Assembly (NCBI GenBank): GCA_016792825.1
Contig: JAEUMI010000035.1
Coordinates: forward strand, 1 to 49,387
DNA length: 49,387 bases
Direction of reading: 5' to 3'
Origin: Hyphomicrobiales bacterium
Lineage (GTDB): Bacteria > Pseudomonadota > Alphaproteobacteria > Rhizobiales > Aestuariivirgaceae
A model generated the notes under the pieces. The model worked only from the letters and a program-made list of their open reading frames with translations. It did no database searches and had not been told where the DNA came from. Below, piece after piece: positions 18,105 through 29,298 of the stretch. Numbering within the stretch: the stretch's first letter is position 1; each line of letters begins with the position of its first letter. The position numbers were made by a program, and so were the translations under genes.

Positions 18105-19031
18105 TTAGGTCTGCAGTTCATGCAGCCAGGGCGGGTTGGCGCCGGCCCGCGAAACCGTGACCGCGGCGGCCCGCGCCGCATAGGCCACCGCATTTCGCAA
18201 TGATGTCTCGTCAAGATAAGAAACGGCAGCCTTGTTGAGCTTGCCCGCCTTCTGCAGTGAGGCGAGGAAACCGGCGGTGAAGGTGTCTCCCGCCCCCACC
18301 GTATCCACTACCTTCACGTTGATCGAAGGCTGCTTGAATGACAGGCCCTTGGTGAAGGCTTCCACGCCGTTTTCACCCCGGGTGACCACTACCACCTTGG
18401 CGCCTGCATTGAGCCATTTCTTGGCCGCCGCAGTGAGATCGGTTTTGCCGGTGATCCAGGTGATGTCCTCATCGGATATTTTCAGGATGTCGCACATCGC
18501 AATGAGGCGGTTGATCCGCTCCAGGTATCCGCGCCGGTCCTTGATGAAGCTGGCGCGGATATTGGGGTCAAGGCAGATCACCCGGGTTTCGGCCTCGCGC
18601 ACCATCAGGGCTTCCAGTGTCGACCCGCCCGGTTCGGGAATGAGGCTGATGGAGCCGAAATGCAGGGCGTTGACGTCAGCGGCAAGCTTTGGAAGGTCTT
18701 TGGTGGTCAGCATCCGGCTGGCGGAATTTTCATCGAAGAAGGAATAGCGCGCCTGGCCGTTGTCCAGCTTCACAAAGGCAAGGGTTGAAGGCCTGTCCCA
18801 TATCTTGGTGTATTTCAGATCGACATTGCTGGCCTTCAAGCCGGCAACCAGGCTCTCGCCGAAGAAGTCCGTGGACAGCCCGCTGAAAAATCCGGTGATG
18901 ATTCCCAGCCGCCCCAGGGCAATGGCCGTGTTGAAAATCGAGCCGCCATTAAGGGGCTGGTAAACCGCCGCACCCTCCTTGGACGTGCGCGGCAGCATGT
19001 CGATCAGCGCTTCGCCGCAGCAAACGATCAT
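18105..19031 (-). CDS. PfkB-family sugar kinase, probably fructokinase
   Basis: A 308-residue ribokinase-fold enzyme. The N-terminal substrate region has GGSIFNTAIALGRLG (about 29-43) and the C-terminal signature is DTVGAGDTFTAGFLAS, with the catalytic Asp in GAGD. The closest pattern I know is bacterial fructokinase (MIVCCGEALIDMLP start), converting fructose to fructose-6-phosphate; ribokinase or KDG kinase activity cannot be excluded. GGAG precedes the ATG. It is divergent from zwf-pgl-edd-eda across a 152-base gap, consistent with feeding sugar phosphate toward the Entner-Doudoroff route. It probably leads hrpB in a transcript. Confidence 0.88.
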   Translation of the reverse strand: MIVCCGEALIDMLPRTSKEGAAVYQPLNGGSIFNTAIALGRLGIITGFFSGLSTDFFGESLVAGLKASNVDLKYTKIWDRPSTLAFVKLDNGQARYSFFDENSASRMLTTKDLPKLAADVNALHFGSISLIPEPGGSTLEALMVREAETRVICLDPNIRASFIKDRRGYLERINRLIAMCDILKISDEDITWITGKTDLTAAAKKWLNAGAKVVVVTRGENGVEAFTKGLSFKQPSINVKVVDTVGAGDTFTAGFLASLQKAGKLNKAAVSYLDETSLRNAVAYAARAAAVTVSRAGANPPWLHELQT

Positions 19032-19105
19032 GTAATTCTCCTTCTGGGGTACCGTAGCTATCCTTTGCCGGAGTCGGCAAAAAAATCAATAAATCAGTGG
19101 AATTG

Positions 19106-19120
19106 AATTATTGCATAATT
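19106..19120. promoter_or_regulatory. Palindrome between the sugar kinase and zwf
   Basis: AATTAT-TGC-ATAATT is a perfect 15-base dyad in the AT-rich divergent gap, 75 bases upstream of the kinase start and 64 bases upstream of the zwf start. Its position suits a shared operator. It does not closely match the HexR-type TGTAAT-N-ATTACA site, so the regulator is not identified. Confidence 0.45.
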
Positions 19121-19183
19121 AGCTTTCGGCGTGTAGATCGCCACTCTGATTGGCGTACCTCAAAACCGGAATCTCAACCGAAT

Positions 19184-20665
19184 ATGACCCCCAGAACTAT
19201 TCCTGTCGACGTCTTCGATCTTATCGTCTTTGGCGCCACCGGTGACCTGGCCCAGCGTAAGCTGCTGCCTGCCCTTTTTCACCGGGATGTGCAGGGCCAG
19301 ATTCCCCCGTCGGCCCGGATTATCGGCTCTTCCCGCCGCGCCATGACCCGTGAGGCGTTTCGCGCTTTTGCTCTCGCCTCTATTGAAACCCATGTGTCTG
19401 AAGATGAGCGCAAGCCCGACACCTGCAAGCGGTTTCTCGACCGCCTGGATTATGTCGCCGCCGAAGCAAGCCAGGAGTCCGGCTGGAATGACCTTGAAAA
19501 AGTCCTGAAGCCCCACGCCGACCGCATCCGTGTATTTTACCTGGCCGTAGGCCCCGATCTGTTCGGGCCCATTTGCGAGCGCCTCGGCAGCCACAATCTG
19601 GTGACGCCGAATTCCCGTGTTGTGGTGGAAAAGCCCCTGGGCAAAAATGGCGCCTCGGCCAAGGCCCTGAACGAGCAGATCGGCCGGATTTTCCCGGAGC
19701 CGTCGATCTATCGCATCGATCATTACCTCGGCAAGGAGACGGTACAGAACCTCATGGCGCTGCGCTTCGCCAACGCCCTGTTTGAGCCCGTCTGGAACGC
19801 CGCCCACATTGACAATGTGCAGATTACCGTGGCGGAAACCTTAGGCGTAGAGGGCCGCGCCGGTTACTATGACACGGCTGGCGCGTTGCGCGACATGGTG
19901 CAGAACCACATGCTGCAGCTTCTCTGCCTGGTAGCGATGGAGCCGCCCACATCGATTGAAGCCGATTCCGTGCGCGATGAAAAGTTGAAAATTCTGCAAT
20001 CGCTCAAGCCGCTGACCGATGGAACCCTCGCCAGCCAGATCGTGCGCGGGCAATATCGCGCCGGCGCTTCAGCCGGAGGCGCGGTTCCAGGCTACCTCGA
20101 AGAACTGGGCTCGGATATCTCCAAGACTGAAACCTATGTTGCGCTCAAGGCCGAGATCGGAAGCTGGCGTTGGAATGGCGTTCCCTTCTATCTGCGTTCC
20201 GGCAAACGGCTTCCCTCGCGTCTTTCGGAAATCGTCGTTGAATTCAAGCCCGTGCCGTATTCGGTATTTGGAACAAGCGCCGGTAACATTGCTTCCAACA
20301 CGCTGGTAATCCGCCTGCAGCCCGATGAAGGGGTGAAGCTCATGCTGATGATCAAGGACCCTGGCCCCGGCGGCATGCGCCTGCGCCAGGTGCCCCTCGA
20401 CATGAGCTTTGCCGATGCCTTCGGCGTCAGAAATCCCGATGCCTACGAGCGCCTGCTCATGGATGTGGTGCGCGGCAACCAGACTCTCTTCATGCGCCGC
20501 GATGAAGTGACTGCCGCATGGAACTGGATCGATCCCATTCTGGATTACTGGCGGGAATCTCCCGAACTGCCGAAACCTTACACGGCCGGCACCTGGGGTC
20601 CCACCGCCGCCGTCGCCCTGATCGAACGCGACGGGCGCACCTGGCATGAGGGCGAAGTTGCATGA
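19184..20665 (+). CDS. zwf: Glucose-6-phosphate 1-dehydrogenase
   Basis: Oxidises glucose-6-phosphate to 6-phosphogluconolactone with NAD(P)+, the first step to the Entner-Doudoroff and pentose phosphate pathways. The 493-residue protein has the dinucleotide fold start VFGATGDLAQRKLLPAL and the catalytic signature RIDHYLGKE with its His. The conserved C-terminal elements LRSGKRLP and GNQTLFMRRDEV are also present. I use the ATG at 19184 (MTPRTIPVDVFDLIVFG); the frame is open to 19097, but those residues do not resemble Zwf. It leads a compact operon, overlapping pgl by four bases (ATGA). Confidence 0.97.
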   Translation: MTPRTIPVDVFDLIVFGATGDLAQRKLLPALFHRDVQGQIPPSARIIGSSRRAMTREAFRAFALASIETHVSEDERKPDTCKRFLDRLDYVAAEASQESGWNDLEKVLKPHADRIRVFYLAVGPDLFGPICERLGSHNLVTPNSRVVVEKPLGKNGASAKALNEQIGRIFPEPSIYRIDHYLGKETVQNLMALRFANALFEPVWNAAHIDNVQITVAETLGVEGRAGYYDTAGALRDMVQNHMLQLLCLVAMEPPTSIEADSVRDEKLKILQSLKPLTDGTLASQIVRGQYRAGASAGGAVPGYLEELGSDISKTETYVALKAEIGSWRWNGVPFYLRSGKRLPSRLSEIVVEFKPVPYSVFGTSAGNIASNTLVIRLQPDEGVKLMLMIKDPGPGGMRLRQVPLDMSFADAFGVRNPDAYERLLMDVVRGNQTLFMRRDEVTAAWNWIDPILDYWRESPELPKPYTAGTWGPTAAVALIERDGRTWHEGEVA

Positions 20666-21318
20666 TCGCCAAGGAGCGGTTGTTTGAAAGCCGGGGCAGC
20701 CTGTCATCCGCCCTCGCCACCGATGTCGCCAACGCCCTGCAGCATCATGTGAGAACCAAGGGCAGTTCCTGTCTTGCGGTTTCGGGTGGATTGACGCCCA
20801 AGCTCTTCTTTGAAACCCTGTCGCGATTTGATGTTCCCTGGAGCAGGGTGACCATTACCCTGGTGGACGAGCGCCAGGTGCCCGAGACAGATCCCCGCTC
20901 GAACGCCAGGCTGGTGCGGGAGAACCTGCTGCAGAATAGCGCTGCTGGTGCGCAGTTTGTCCCGCTATTTGATAATCCCGAAGCGGAAAATGTCGGCACC
21001 CTGGATGTCGTAGTCCTCGGCATGGGGAATGATGGCCACACGGCCTCATTCTTCCCCGGTGGCGATAATTTGGGTGAGGCGCTCAATCCAAAGACCGGGA
21101 AGCGCATAGTGACGATGTCGGCCCCTGCCGCCGGTGAGCCCCGCCTGACATTCACCCTTCCAGCCCTCCTCGACGCGAGCCTTCTCTGCCTTCACATTGA
21201 AGGACAGGAAAAGCGCGACGTGCTAAACAAAGCCCTTGGCGAAGGCCCGGCTGAGGCCATGCCGGTCCGGGCGGTTCTGCGGTCAAAAAAACCTCTGACA
21301 CTTTATTGGTGTCCCTGA
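20662..21318 (+). CDS. pgl: 6-phosphogluconolactonase
   Basis: Hydrolyses 6-phosphogluconolactone to 6-phosphogluconate. The 218-residue protein has family motifs [14 protein letters not shown] (about 33-46), [22 protein letters not shown] and [17 protein letters not shown]. Its ATG overlaps the zwf stop by four bases, so the two are translationally coupled. The following edd ATG is 14 bases past the stop. Size and motifs are normal for the bacterial nagB-fold enzyme. Confidence 0.96.
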   Translation: MIAKERLFESRGSLSSALATDVANALQHHVRTKGSSCLAVSGGLTPKLFFETLSRFDVPWSRVTITLVDERQVPETDPRSNARLVRENLLQNSAAGAQFVPLFDNPEAENVGTLDVVVLGMGNDGHTASFFPGGDNLGEALNPKTGKRIVTMSAPAAGEPRLTFTLPALLDASLLCLHIEGQEKRDVLNKALGEGPAEAMPVRAVLRSKKPLTLYWCP

Positions 21319-21332
21319 CGGAGTTGAAATCC

Positions 21333-23156
21333 ATGCCGGTCCAGACAATCGTCTCTGCGGTCACCGAGAAGATCATCGAGCGCAGCAGGCCAACGCGCAG
21401 CCGCTATCTCAGCCGCATTGCGGCGGCCGCCAGTGCGCAACCCAAACGCAGGGCGCTGGGCTGCGCCAATCTTGCCCATGGCTTTGCCGCCTGCGGCCCC
21501 CACGACAAGAATGAACTGCGCAATGGCGCCGGCCCGAACCTCGGCATCGTCACCTCCTATAATGACATGCTGTCAGCCCACCAGCCTTTTGAGAATTACC
21601 CGCAAATCATCCGTGATGCAGCCCGCGCGGCGGGCGGCACGGCCCAGGTGGCAGGCGGCGTTCCCGCCATGTGTGATGGCGTCACCCAGGGCGAAACCGG
21701 CATGGAACTCTCCCTGTTTTCACGCGACGTGATTGCCCTTTCAACCGCCGTGGCATTGTCCCACCAGATGTTTGATGCTGCTGTTTACCTGGGTGTCTGC
21801 GACAAGATCGTGCCGGGCCTCATTATCGGGGCATTGTCATTTGGCCATTTGCCCGCCGTGTTCATTCCCGCCGGCCCCATGACATCCGGCCTGCCCAATG
21901 ATGACAAGGCCAAGGTCCGCCAACTCTATGCGCAAGGCAAGGTTGACCGCTCTGCGTTGCTGGAAGCCGAAGCGCAATCCTACCATGGCCCCGGCACCTG
22001 CACGTTTTACGGCACCGCCAATTCCAACCAGATGCTGATGGAAATCATGGGCCTTCACCTTCCCGGATCAACCTTCCTGAATCCCGGCACGGCTCTCCGT
22101 GACGAAATCACCAAAGCCTCCGCCCAGCAGGCGCTTTCGATCACGGCGCTTGGCAACAGCTACACACCCATTGGCCGCATCTATGACGAGAAGGCCGTGG
22201 TGAACGGCGTTGTCGGCTTGCTGGCGACCGGCGGCTCCACCAATCACACGCTCCATCTCATTGCCATGGCTGCTGCAGCAGGCATCATGCTGACTTGGAA
22301 GGATCTCGCCGAACTTTCCCAAGTCGTGCCCCTGATGACCCGCATCTATCCCAACGGCAAGGCCGACGTGAATCATTTCAACGCCGCCGGCGGCATGGGA
22401 TTTCTTATCCGCGAATTACTTCACCGTGGCGTGCTCCATGAGGATGTCACCACCATCATGGGTACGGGCCTGAATGGTTATCTCGTTGAACCCAGGCTAA
22501 GCCATGACGGCGCGTTGCAATGGCAGGACGCCGCTTCCGTTTCCCATGACGACACGGTATTGCGCGGCTGCGAAAATCCGTTTCAGGTTACCGGCGGACT
22601 CAATGTGCTCGAGGGCCCGCTCGGCCATGCCGTAATCAAGACCTCTTCAATCCCCGGTGACCGCCATTTCATTGAAGCGCCCGCCCGCGTTTTTCACTCG
22701 CAGGAAGAACTCCACGCTGCCTTCAAGACAGGCGAACTCCACCGCGACGTGGTTGCCGTGGTGCGTTTCCAGGGCCCGAAGGCCAATGGCATGCCGGAAC
22801 TCCACCGCATGACGCCGCCGCTCAGCGTGTTGCAGGACAAGGGATTCCGCGTGGGGCTGGTCACCGATGGCCGCATGTCCGGCGCTTCCGGCAAGGTGCC
22901 GGCCGCCATTCATGTGACACCCGAGGCCGCCGATGGCGGCGCCATAGCCAAAATCCGGGATGGCGACGTCATCCGCATCGACGCGGACAACGGCCGCCTT
23001 GAAATCCTGGTGGATGCAAGGGAATTTGCGGCACGCGTTCCTGCCACCGCCGATCTTTCAAAAAATGAGGAAGGCACGGGCCGCGAGCTGTTTAAGGCCT
23101 TCCGGAATCTTGCCGGCCGCGCCGACCAGGGCGCATCAATTTTCGAGGTTGCATGA
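21333..23156 (+). CDS. edd: Phosphogluconate dehydratase
   Basis: [4Fe-4S] enzyme that dehydrates 6-phosphogluconate to KDPG, the committing step of the Entner-Doudoroff pathway. The 607 residues carry IlvD/Edd features: [15 protein letters not shown] near the N-terminus, [20 protein letters not shown] with a cluster Cys, [15 protein letters not shown] with a second, [12 protein letters not shown], and [17 protein letters not shown] near the C-terminus. I start at the ATG at 21333 (GGAG ten bases upstream); an in-frame TTG at 21306 is unlikely. The 3' end overlaps eda by four bases. Confidence 0.97.
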   Translation: MPVQTIVSAVTEKIIERSRPTRSRYLSRIAAAASAQPKRRALGCANLAHGFAACGPHDKNELRNGAGPNLGIVTSYNDMLSAHQPFENYPQIIRDAARAAGGTAQVAGGVPAMCDGVTQGETGMELSLFSRDVIALSTAVALSHQMFDAAVYLGVCDKIVPGLIIGALSFGHLPAVFIPAGPMTSGLPNDDKAKVRQLYAQGKVDRSALLEAEAQSYHGPGTCTFYGTANSNQMLMEIMGLHLPGSTFLNPGTALRDEITKASAQQALSITALGNSYTPIGRIYDEKAVVNGVVGLLATGGSTNHTLHLIAMAAAAGIMLTWKDLAELSQVVPLMTRIYPNGKADVNHFNAAGGMGFLIRELLHRGVLHEDVTTIMGTGLNGYLVEPRLSHDGALQWQDAASVSHDDTVLRGCENPFQVTGGLNVLEGPLGHAVIKTSSIPGDRHFIEAPARVFHSQEELHAAFKTGELHRDVVAVVRFQGPKANGMPELHRMTPPLSVLQDKGFRVGLVTDGRMSGASGKVPAAIHVTPEAADGGAIAKIRDGDVIRIDADNGRLEILVDAREFAARVPATADLSKNEEGTGRELFKAFRNLAGRADQGASIFEVA

Positions 23157-23797
23157 TGACAAGGGATTTACAGGCAGGCATGGAAGCCATTCTCTCGGCA
23201 GCTCCCGTAGTGCCCGTGATGGTGATTGAACGGGTTGCCGATGCAGTACCGTTGGCCAAGGCACTTGTTAAGGGCGGTCTGCCGGTCCTCGAAATCACCC
23301 TGCGTACCGCCGCCGCCATCGAGTCCATCCGCGCCATCATGGCGGAAGTCAAAGGCGCCATTGTCGGCGTCGGCACGGTGATCACGCCTGCCCAGATGGC
23401 TGAGACGGACAGGCTGGGCTGCGCCTTTGCCGTGTCGCCTGGATCCTCGCCCCTGCTGCTCAAGGCGGCAAGGGATTTCAGAATGCCACTGCTGCCTGGC
23501 GGTGTTACCGCATCGGAATGCATGAATCTTGTGGAGCACGGCTACAGCTTCCAGAAATTCTTCCCCGCCGAACCCGCAGGCGGTGCCGCCTATCTGGCAT
23601 CGCTGGCCCAGCCCCTGTCGCAAATCCGCTTTTGCCCCACCGGCGGAATAACCCTGGAATCCGCACCGAGATACCTGAAGCTTGCAAACGTCATTACCGT
23701 GGGCGGTTCATGGATGGTGCCGAAGAAACTGATCGAGGCTGGCGATTGGGCTGCAGTAGAAGCGCTCGCCCGCCAGGCCTCCAGTCTCAAGGGCTGA
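23153..23797 (+). CDS. eda: KDPG aldolase
   Basis: Class-I aldolase that splits 2-keto-3-deoxy-6-phosphogluconate into pyruvate and glyceraldehyde-3-phosphate, and may also act on 4-hydroxy-2-oxoglutarate. The 214-residue protein has the catalytic Glu in LEITLRT and the Schiff-base Lys in FQKFFPAE near residue 135, plus [11 protein letters not shown] and CPTGGI phosphate-binding loops. It starts in the ATGATGA overlap with edd; a second ATG follows directly. The stop abuts the stop of the convergent DUF599 gene with no base between. Confidence 0.96.
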   Translation: MMTRDLQAGMEAILSAAPVVPVMVIERVADAVPLAKALVKGGLPVLEITLRTAAAIESIRAIMAEVKGAIVGVGTVITPAQMAETDRLGCAFAVSPGSSPLLLKAARDFRMPLLPGGVTASECMNLVEHGYSFQKFFPAEPAGGAAYLASLAQPLSQIRFCPTGGITLESAPRYLKLANVITVGGSWMVPKKLIEAGDWAAVEALARQASSLKG

Positions 23798-24511
23798 TTA
23801 CTTCTTGATGTCTCCCATCGCATCGACATAGCGTTCGATGGCCAGCGCCGTGGTGGAAAATCCCTGCCGGTAGAGCAGCAGCGTGCTCATCACGACCGTC
23901 ATGGCCATGCAGAAATAGGGCCCGGCGAAAAGGAAGAAAGCGGCGATTGCGAAGTAATAGCCGCGAATGCCGTTGTTGAGGCTTTTCACCGCTTCGGTCA
24001 TAACCGTGGCTGTCTCCACAACCATGATTCTCGACTGGGGATCGTCACCCGGCGCCTCGCTCAGTCCGCCGATCATCGCCAGCGTATAGGCGAGCTTCCG
24101 CAGCGCAAAGGTGAATGAGAAGAAGCAGATCGCCATGATCACCGTGAGGGTCACGAAATAAATGGTGAAAAGCTCGAGGCTCATGACGGGAACAAATTTT
24201 ATTTCCATCACCGCCCCATAGAGGCTGCTGATATTGGCAAGCGTTCCCAGCAAGCCCGCCAGAACCAGCAGCGTGGCCGAGCCAAAGAAGGCCATGGAAT
24301 TGGAGATATGCCCCATCATCAGGGCATCGAAGGTGCGGTGGTCGCGGTGCGTTTGCAGCATCATGCGCATCCAGCGCAGACGCACCACATGGAGCTGGGC
24401 GTTCAAAGTGCCGCGTCCAAGGGCGCCGAGGATTGGCCCGTAAAGCCCCCACATGGCGAAGAGCAGGGCAATTGCAAGGACGCGCGGCAGGTCAAGGTCA
24501 GTTGGCAACAT
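23798..24511 (-). CDS. DUF599 membrane protein
   Basis: A 237-residue inner-membrane protein with about four hydrophobic segments (about 10-30, 72-95, 112-138, 188-215). The arrangement RTFDALMMGHISNSMAFFGSATLLVLAGLLG, ALRKLAYTLAMIG and GIRGYYFAIAAFF is that of the DUF599 family, which has no established function. The ATG has a good AGGAG. It lies 12 bases after the prfC stop on the same strand, so the two may be cotranscribed. Confidence 0.88.
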   Translation of the reverse strand: MLPTDLDLPRVLAIALLFAMWGLYGPILGALGRGTLNAQLHVVRLRWMRMMLQTHRDHRTFDALMMGHISNSMAFFGSATLLVLAGLLGTLANISSLYGAVMEIKFVPVMSLELFTIYFVTLTVIMAICFFSFTFALRKLAYTLAMIGGLSEAPGDDPQSRIMVVETATVMTEAVKSLNNGIRGYYFAIAAFFLFAGPYFCMAMTVVMSTLLLYRQGFSTTALAIERYVDAMGDIKK

Positions 24512-24523
24512 GATGTCTGCTCC

Positions 24524-26107
<1,584 letters not shown>

Positions 26108-26224
26108 GGAAATTCCAACTGGTTCGAATGAAGCCGCTTCCTAGCGGAAGTTGAAGGCTTTAGCCAGATCACCGCCGCTCTTGCCCTCTACCGCTGGCCG
26201 TGGCAGTGGAGGGCTGAGGACAGA

Positions 26225-27166
26225 ATGACGGATTTTTCACTTGTCGGCGACATCGGGGGCACCAACTCCCGCTTCGGTCTGGTTAAGCAGGGCTCCATGG
26301 CGATCCAGCATATGGAGGCCCTGCGCAACGACAGTTTTCCCTCGCTTGAAGGGGCAATCCAGCAATATCTGCGCAATAGGGAGGTAGCTTCGCTGTCTTC
26401 CGCCGCCATTGCCGTGGCCGCCCCGGTTGACCGTGAGCACATTTCCCTGACCAACTACGGCTGGTCATTTACCAATGAAAGTCTGCGTCTGGCCGCCAAG
26501 GCAAGGCGCTTGCGGCTGTTGAATGACTATGAGGCGCTCGCCCTTTCCCTGCCGCATCTCAAGGGCGATGACCTGGTCCAGATCGGCGGCCAGGAGTCAT
26601 CCGTCCCCAGGCTCAAGATCGTCATGGGCCCGGGAACTGGCCTCGGCATGGCGGCCTTGGCGCCCCTGCCGCAGGGCGGCTGGATGGCGCTGCCCGGTGA
26701 GTTGGGCCAGGTGACGCTGCCCACTGTCACGCGCGAGGAGTTTGACTTGCGCGAGCGCATGAAAAAGCCCGGCAGCATATTTATCGCCGAAGACGCTGTC
26801 AGCGGCAGCGGCCTCCACTTGATTTACCGGACACTTTCGCCCCAGGGAAAATTAACCACGCCCGAAGCCGTCATTCAGGCCGCCCTGAAGGGACAGGACG
26901 CGGTGGCGGCAAAAACCCTGGAGCATTTCATCTCCTGGCTGGCGCGCATTTCCGGCGACGCCGCCATGGCGCTGCAGGCCAGGGGCGGAGTCTATCTTGC
27001 CGGCGGCATCGCCCCGTCCATAATTGATAGATTGAAGAGCGGGCCCTTCCGCACCATATTCGAGGACAAGGGCAAGTTGTCGGATATCATGCGGCCCATT
27101 CCCGTCTATGTCATTGTCGACAAGTTTCCGGCTTTCAAGGGATGCGCCGCATCCCTTGCCCAGTGA
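26225..27166 (+). CDS. glk: Glucokinase
   Basis: ATP-dependent kinase making glucose-6-phosphate, substrate for the nearby Zwf. The 313-residue protein belongs to the proteobacterial Glk family, not the ROK family: VGDIGGTNSRFGLV at 7-20, LTNYGWSFT, LNDYEALA with the catalytic Asp, GPGTGLGMAALAP, LPGELGQVTLP and GGVYLAGGIAPSI. The ROK zinc-binding Cys motif is absent, as expected for this family. GAGGACAG precedes the ATG. pncA follows seven bases after the stop, so the two form an operon. Confidence 0.96.
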   Translation: MTDFSLVGDIGGTNSRFGLVKQGSMAIQHMEALRNDSFPSLEGAIQQYLRNREVASLSSAAIAVAAPVDREHISLTNYGWSFTNESLRLAAKARRLRLLNDYEALALSLPHLKGDDLVQIGGQESSVPRLKIVMGPGTGLGMAALAPLPQGGWMALPGELGQVTLPTVTREEFDLRERMKKPGSIFIAEDAVSGSGLHLIYRTLSPQGKLTTPEAVIQAALKGQDAVAAKTLEHFISWLARISGDAAMALQARGGVYLAGGIAPSIIDRLKSGPFRTIFEDKGKLSDIMRPIPVYVIVDKFPAFKGCAASLAQ

Positions 27167-27173
27167 GGTTGCC

Positions 27174-27782
27174 ATGCAGACCAGCGAAAACGAAGTTCTT
27201 CTTGTCGTCGACATCCAGCATGACTTCTGCTCCGGCGGCAAACTGGCTGTGCCCGACGCCGATGAAGTCGTTCCCCTCATCAATGACTTTGCCAAAAATT
27301 TCAAACATGTCGTGATGACTCAGGACTGGCATCCCGCCGGGCACTCCTCATTTGCATCCTCGCACCCCGGAAAGGACATCTTTTCGGAAATCGAGATGGC
27401 CTATGGCCCGCAAACCCTCTGGCCCGATCACTGCATTCAGGGAACCCACGGTGCGGCCTTCCACCGGCTGCTGGATATCCCGCACACCGAACTCATTGTG
27501 CGCAAAGGCTTCCGCCATGAAGTCGACTCCTATTCGGCCTTCTTCGAAAACGACCATGTGACGCCCACCGGCCTCGGCGGCTATTTGAAGGAACGGGGAT
27601 TCACCCGGGTCTTTTGCGTTGGCCTGGCATTCGACTATTGCGTGCGCTACTCGGCCGAAGACGCGAAAAGCCTGGGCTTCGATACGGTGGTGATCGAGGA
27701 AGCCTGCAAGGCTATTGATCTCAACGGCACGGCCGATGCCACCCGCAGCCTGTTCCGTGACCGGGGCATAGAGCTGATATGA
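27174..27782 (+). CDS. pncA: Nicotinamidase
   Basis: Cysteine hydrolase that deamidates nicotinamide to nicotinic acid for NAD+ salvage. The catalytic triad is visible: Asp in VVDIQHDFC (near 13), the Lys in HTELIVRKGF, and Cys in GLAFDYCVRY near residue 155. The metal site has the DxHxxH-like TQDWHPAGHSSF. The 202-residue length is normal. GAGGTTG precedes the ATG at 27174; the frame is open upstream within glk but that region is not part of this protein. Confidence 0.95.
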   Translation: MQTSENEVLLVVDIQHDFCSGGKLAVPDADEVVPLINDFAKNFKHVVMTQDWHPAGHSSFASSHPGKDIFSEIEMAYGPQTLWPDHCIQGTHGAAFHRLLDIPHTELIVRKGFRHEVDSYSAFFENDHVTPTGLGGYLKERGFTRVFCVGLAFDYCVRYSAEDAKSLGFDTVVIEEACKAIDLNGTADATRSLFRDRGIELI

Positions 27783-27798
27783 GCCGCGTTACGGCGCT

Positions 27799-29238
27799 TC
27801 AGCCTGCAAGCGTGTAAGCCGTCTTCACCGACGTATAGAAATCGGCAGCAAAGCGGCCCTGTTCGCGCGCCCCGTAGCTTGAGCCTTTGCGCCCGCCGAA
27901 CGGCACATGATAGTCCACGCCCGCCGTCGGCAGGTTGACCATGACCATGCCCGCCGCCGATTTCTTGCGGAAGTCCGTGGCGTATTTCAGCGACGTCGTG
28001 AAAATGCCGGAGGACAGGCCAAACGCCGTGTCATTGGCAACCGCAAGCGCCTCGTCATAGCTCCCCACCTTGATGACGGAAGCCACGGGCCCGAACACTT
28101 CTTCCCGGTTGATCCGCATCTCGTTTTTTGTGTTGGTGAACAGGGCAGGCGACAGATAATGCCCCTTGGTGTCCCGGTTCAGGCGCTCGCCGCCCCAGGC
28201 CAGCTCGCCGCCTTCGTCCCTGGCAATGCCAATGTATTTCTCGTCCTGCGCCATCTGGTTCTCGTCAACCACAGGCCCGACCACTGTTCCTTCCTTGAGG
28301 GCATGATCAACCTTGAGTGACTTCATGGCGGTGACCATCTTTTCAACGAATGCGTCATGGACCTTGCTTTGGACGACGAGGCGCGAAGACGCCGTGCAGC
28401 GCTGCCCGGTCTGGAAGAATGCCCCATCGATGGAAGCAGCAACTGCCGCATCGATGTTGGCGTCATCCAGAACCACCAGCGGATTCTTGCCGCCCATTTC
28501 AAGCTGATACTTGGCGCCGCGACCAGAACAGGCCATGGCCACCTTGGCTCCCGTCTCTACCGAGCCGGTAAATGATATGGCGTTCACACCGCGCGAATCC
28601 AGCATGGTCTGCCCCACCACCGAACCCCGCCCCATTACCAGGTTGAGCACCCCCTTGGGCAATCCGGCGCGCGACAGGATTTCAACCAAAGCCCAGGCCG
28701 TGCCGGGCACCAGATCGGCGGGCTTGAACACGACGGTGTTTCCAAAAGCCAGCGCCGGGGCCATTTTCCAAGCCGGAATGGCAATGGGGAAATTCCACGG
28801 ACAGATAAGGCCCACCACGCCGAGGGGCTCGCGGGTAACGGCGACATCAACGCCAGCCCGCACCGAGGCCACGAAAACGCCTTCGATGCGCAGCGCCTCC
28901 TGGGCAAAGAACTTGAAGATCTGGGCGGCGCGCATCGTCTCGGCAATGCCGTTGGCCAAGGGCTTTCCTTCTTCACGCGACAGCAAACGGCCAATTTCCT
29001 CACGGCGTGCCAGCAGCTCGATGCCCGCTGTTTCTAAAATATCAGCCCTCTGCTGTGGAGTAGTTGCGGCCCATGCCGGTGCAGCCGCCTGGGCTGCGGC
29101 AATCGCAGCCTCGGTTTGCGCCTTGTCGGCCTGCGCATACTCGCCGACGATATCGGTGACATCGGAAGGATTAAGGTTTTCCCTGGCGCCTGTCCCCGCA
29201 ACCCATTCGCCATTGATGAAGTTCTTGTGTAACGCCAT
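27799..29238 (-). CDS. Aldehyde dehydrogenase, probably 2,5-dioxovalerate dehydrogenase
   Basis: NAD(P)+-dependent dehydrogenase of 479 residues. The catalytic Cys is in GQRCTASSR near 280 and the general base Glu in LEMGGKNPLVV near 248; the cofactor loop FTGSVETG and PWNFPIAIPAWK are present. The C-terminal pattern FGGRKGSSYGAREQGRFAADFYTSVKTAYT is typical of alpha-ketoglutarate semialdehyde dehydrogenases used in sugar-acid and pentose catabolism. Exact substrate is inferred from similarity, not proven. AGGAG precedes the ATG. It is divergent from the dehydrogenase at 29299, and the two may share a regulatory gap of 60 bases. Confidence 0.88.
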   Translation of the reverse strand: MALHKNFINGEWVAGTGARENLNPSDVTDIVGEYAQADKAQTEAAIAAAQAAAPAWAATTPQQRADILETAGIELLARREEIGRLLSREEGKPLANGIAETMRAAQIFKFFAQEALRIEGVFVASVRAGVDVAVTREPLGVVGLICPWNFPIAIPAWKMAPALAFGNTVVFKPADLVPGTAWALVEILSRAGLPKGVLNLVMGRGSVVGQTMLDSRGVNAISFTGSVETGAKVAMACSGRGAKYQLEMGGKNPLVVLDDANIDAAVAASIDGAFFQTGQRCTASSRLVVQSKVHDAFVEKMVTAMKSLKVDHALKEGTVVGPVVDENQMAQDEKYIGIARDEGGELAWGGERLNRDTKGHYLSPALFTNTKNEMRINREEVFGPVASVIKVGSYDEALAVANDTAFGLSSGIFTTSLKYATDFRKKSAAGMVMVNLPTAGVDYHVPFGGRKGSSYGAREQGRFAADFYTSVKTAYTLAG

Positions 29239-29298
29239 GGTGCATTCTGCTCCTGTTTATGGGGGCGGAAACTAGCATGGTAAAGGGCGGAGGCAAGC

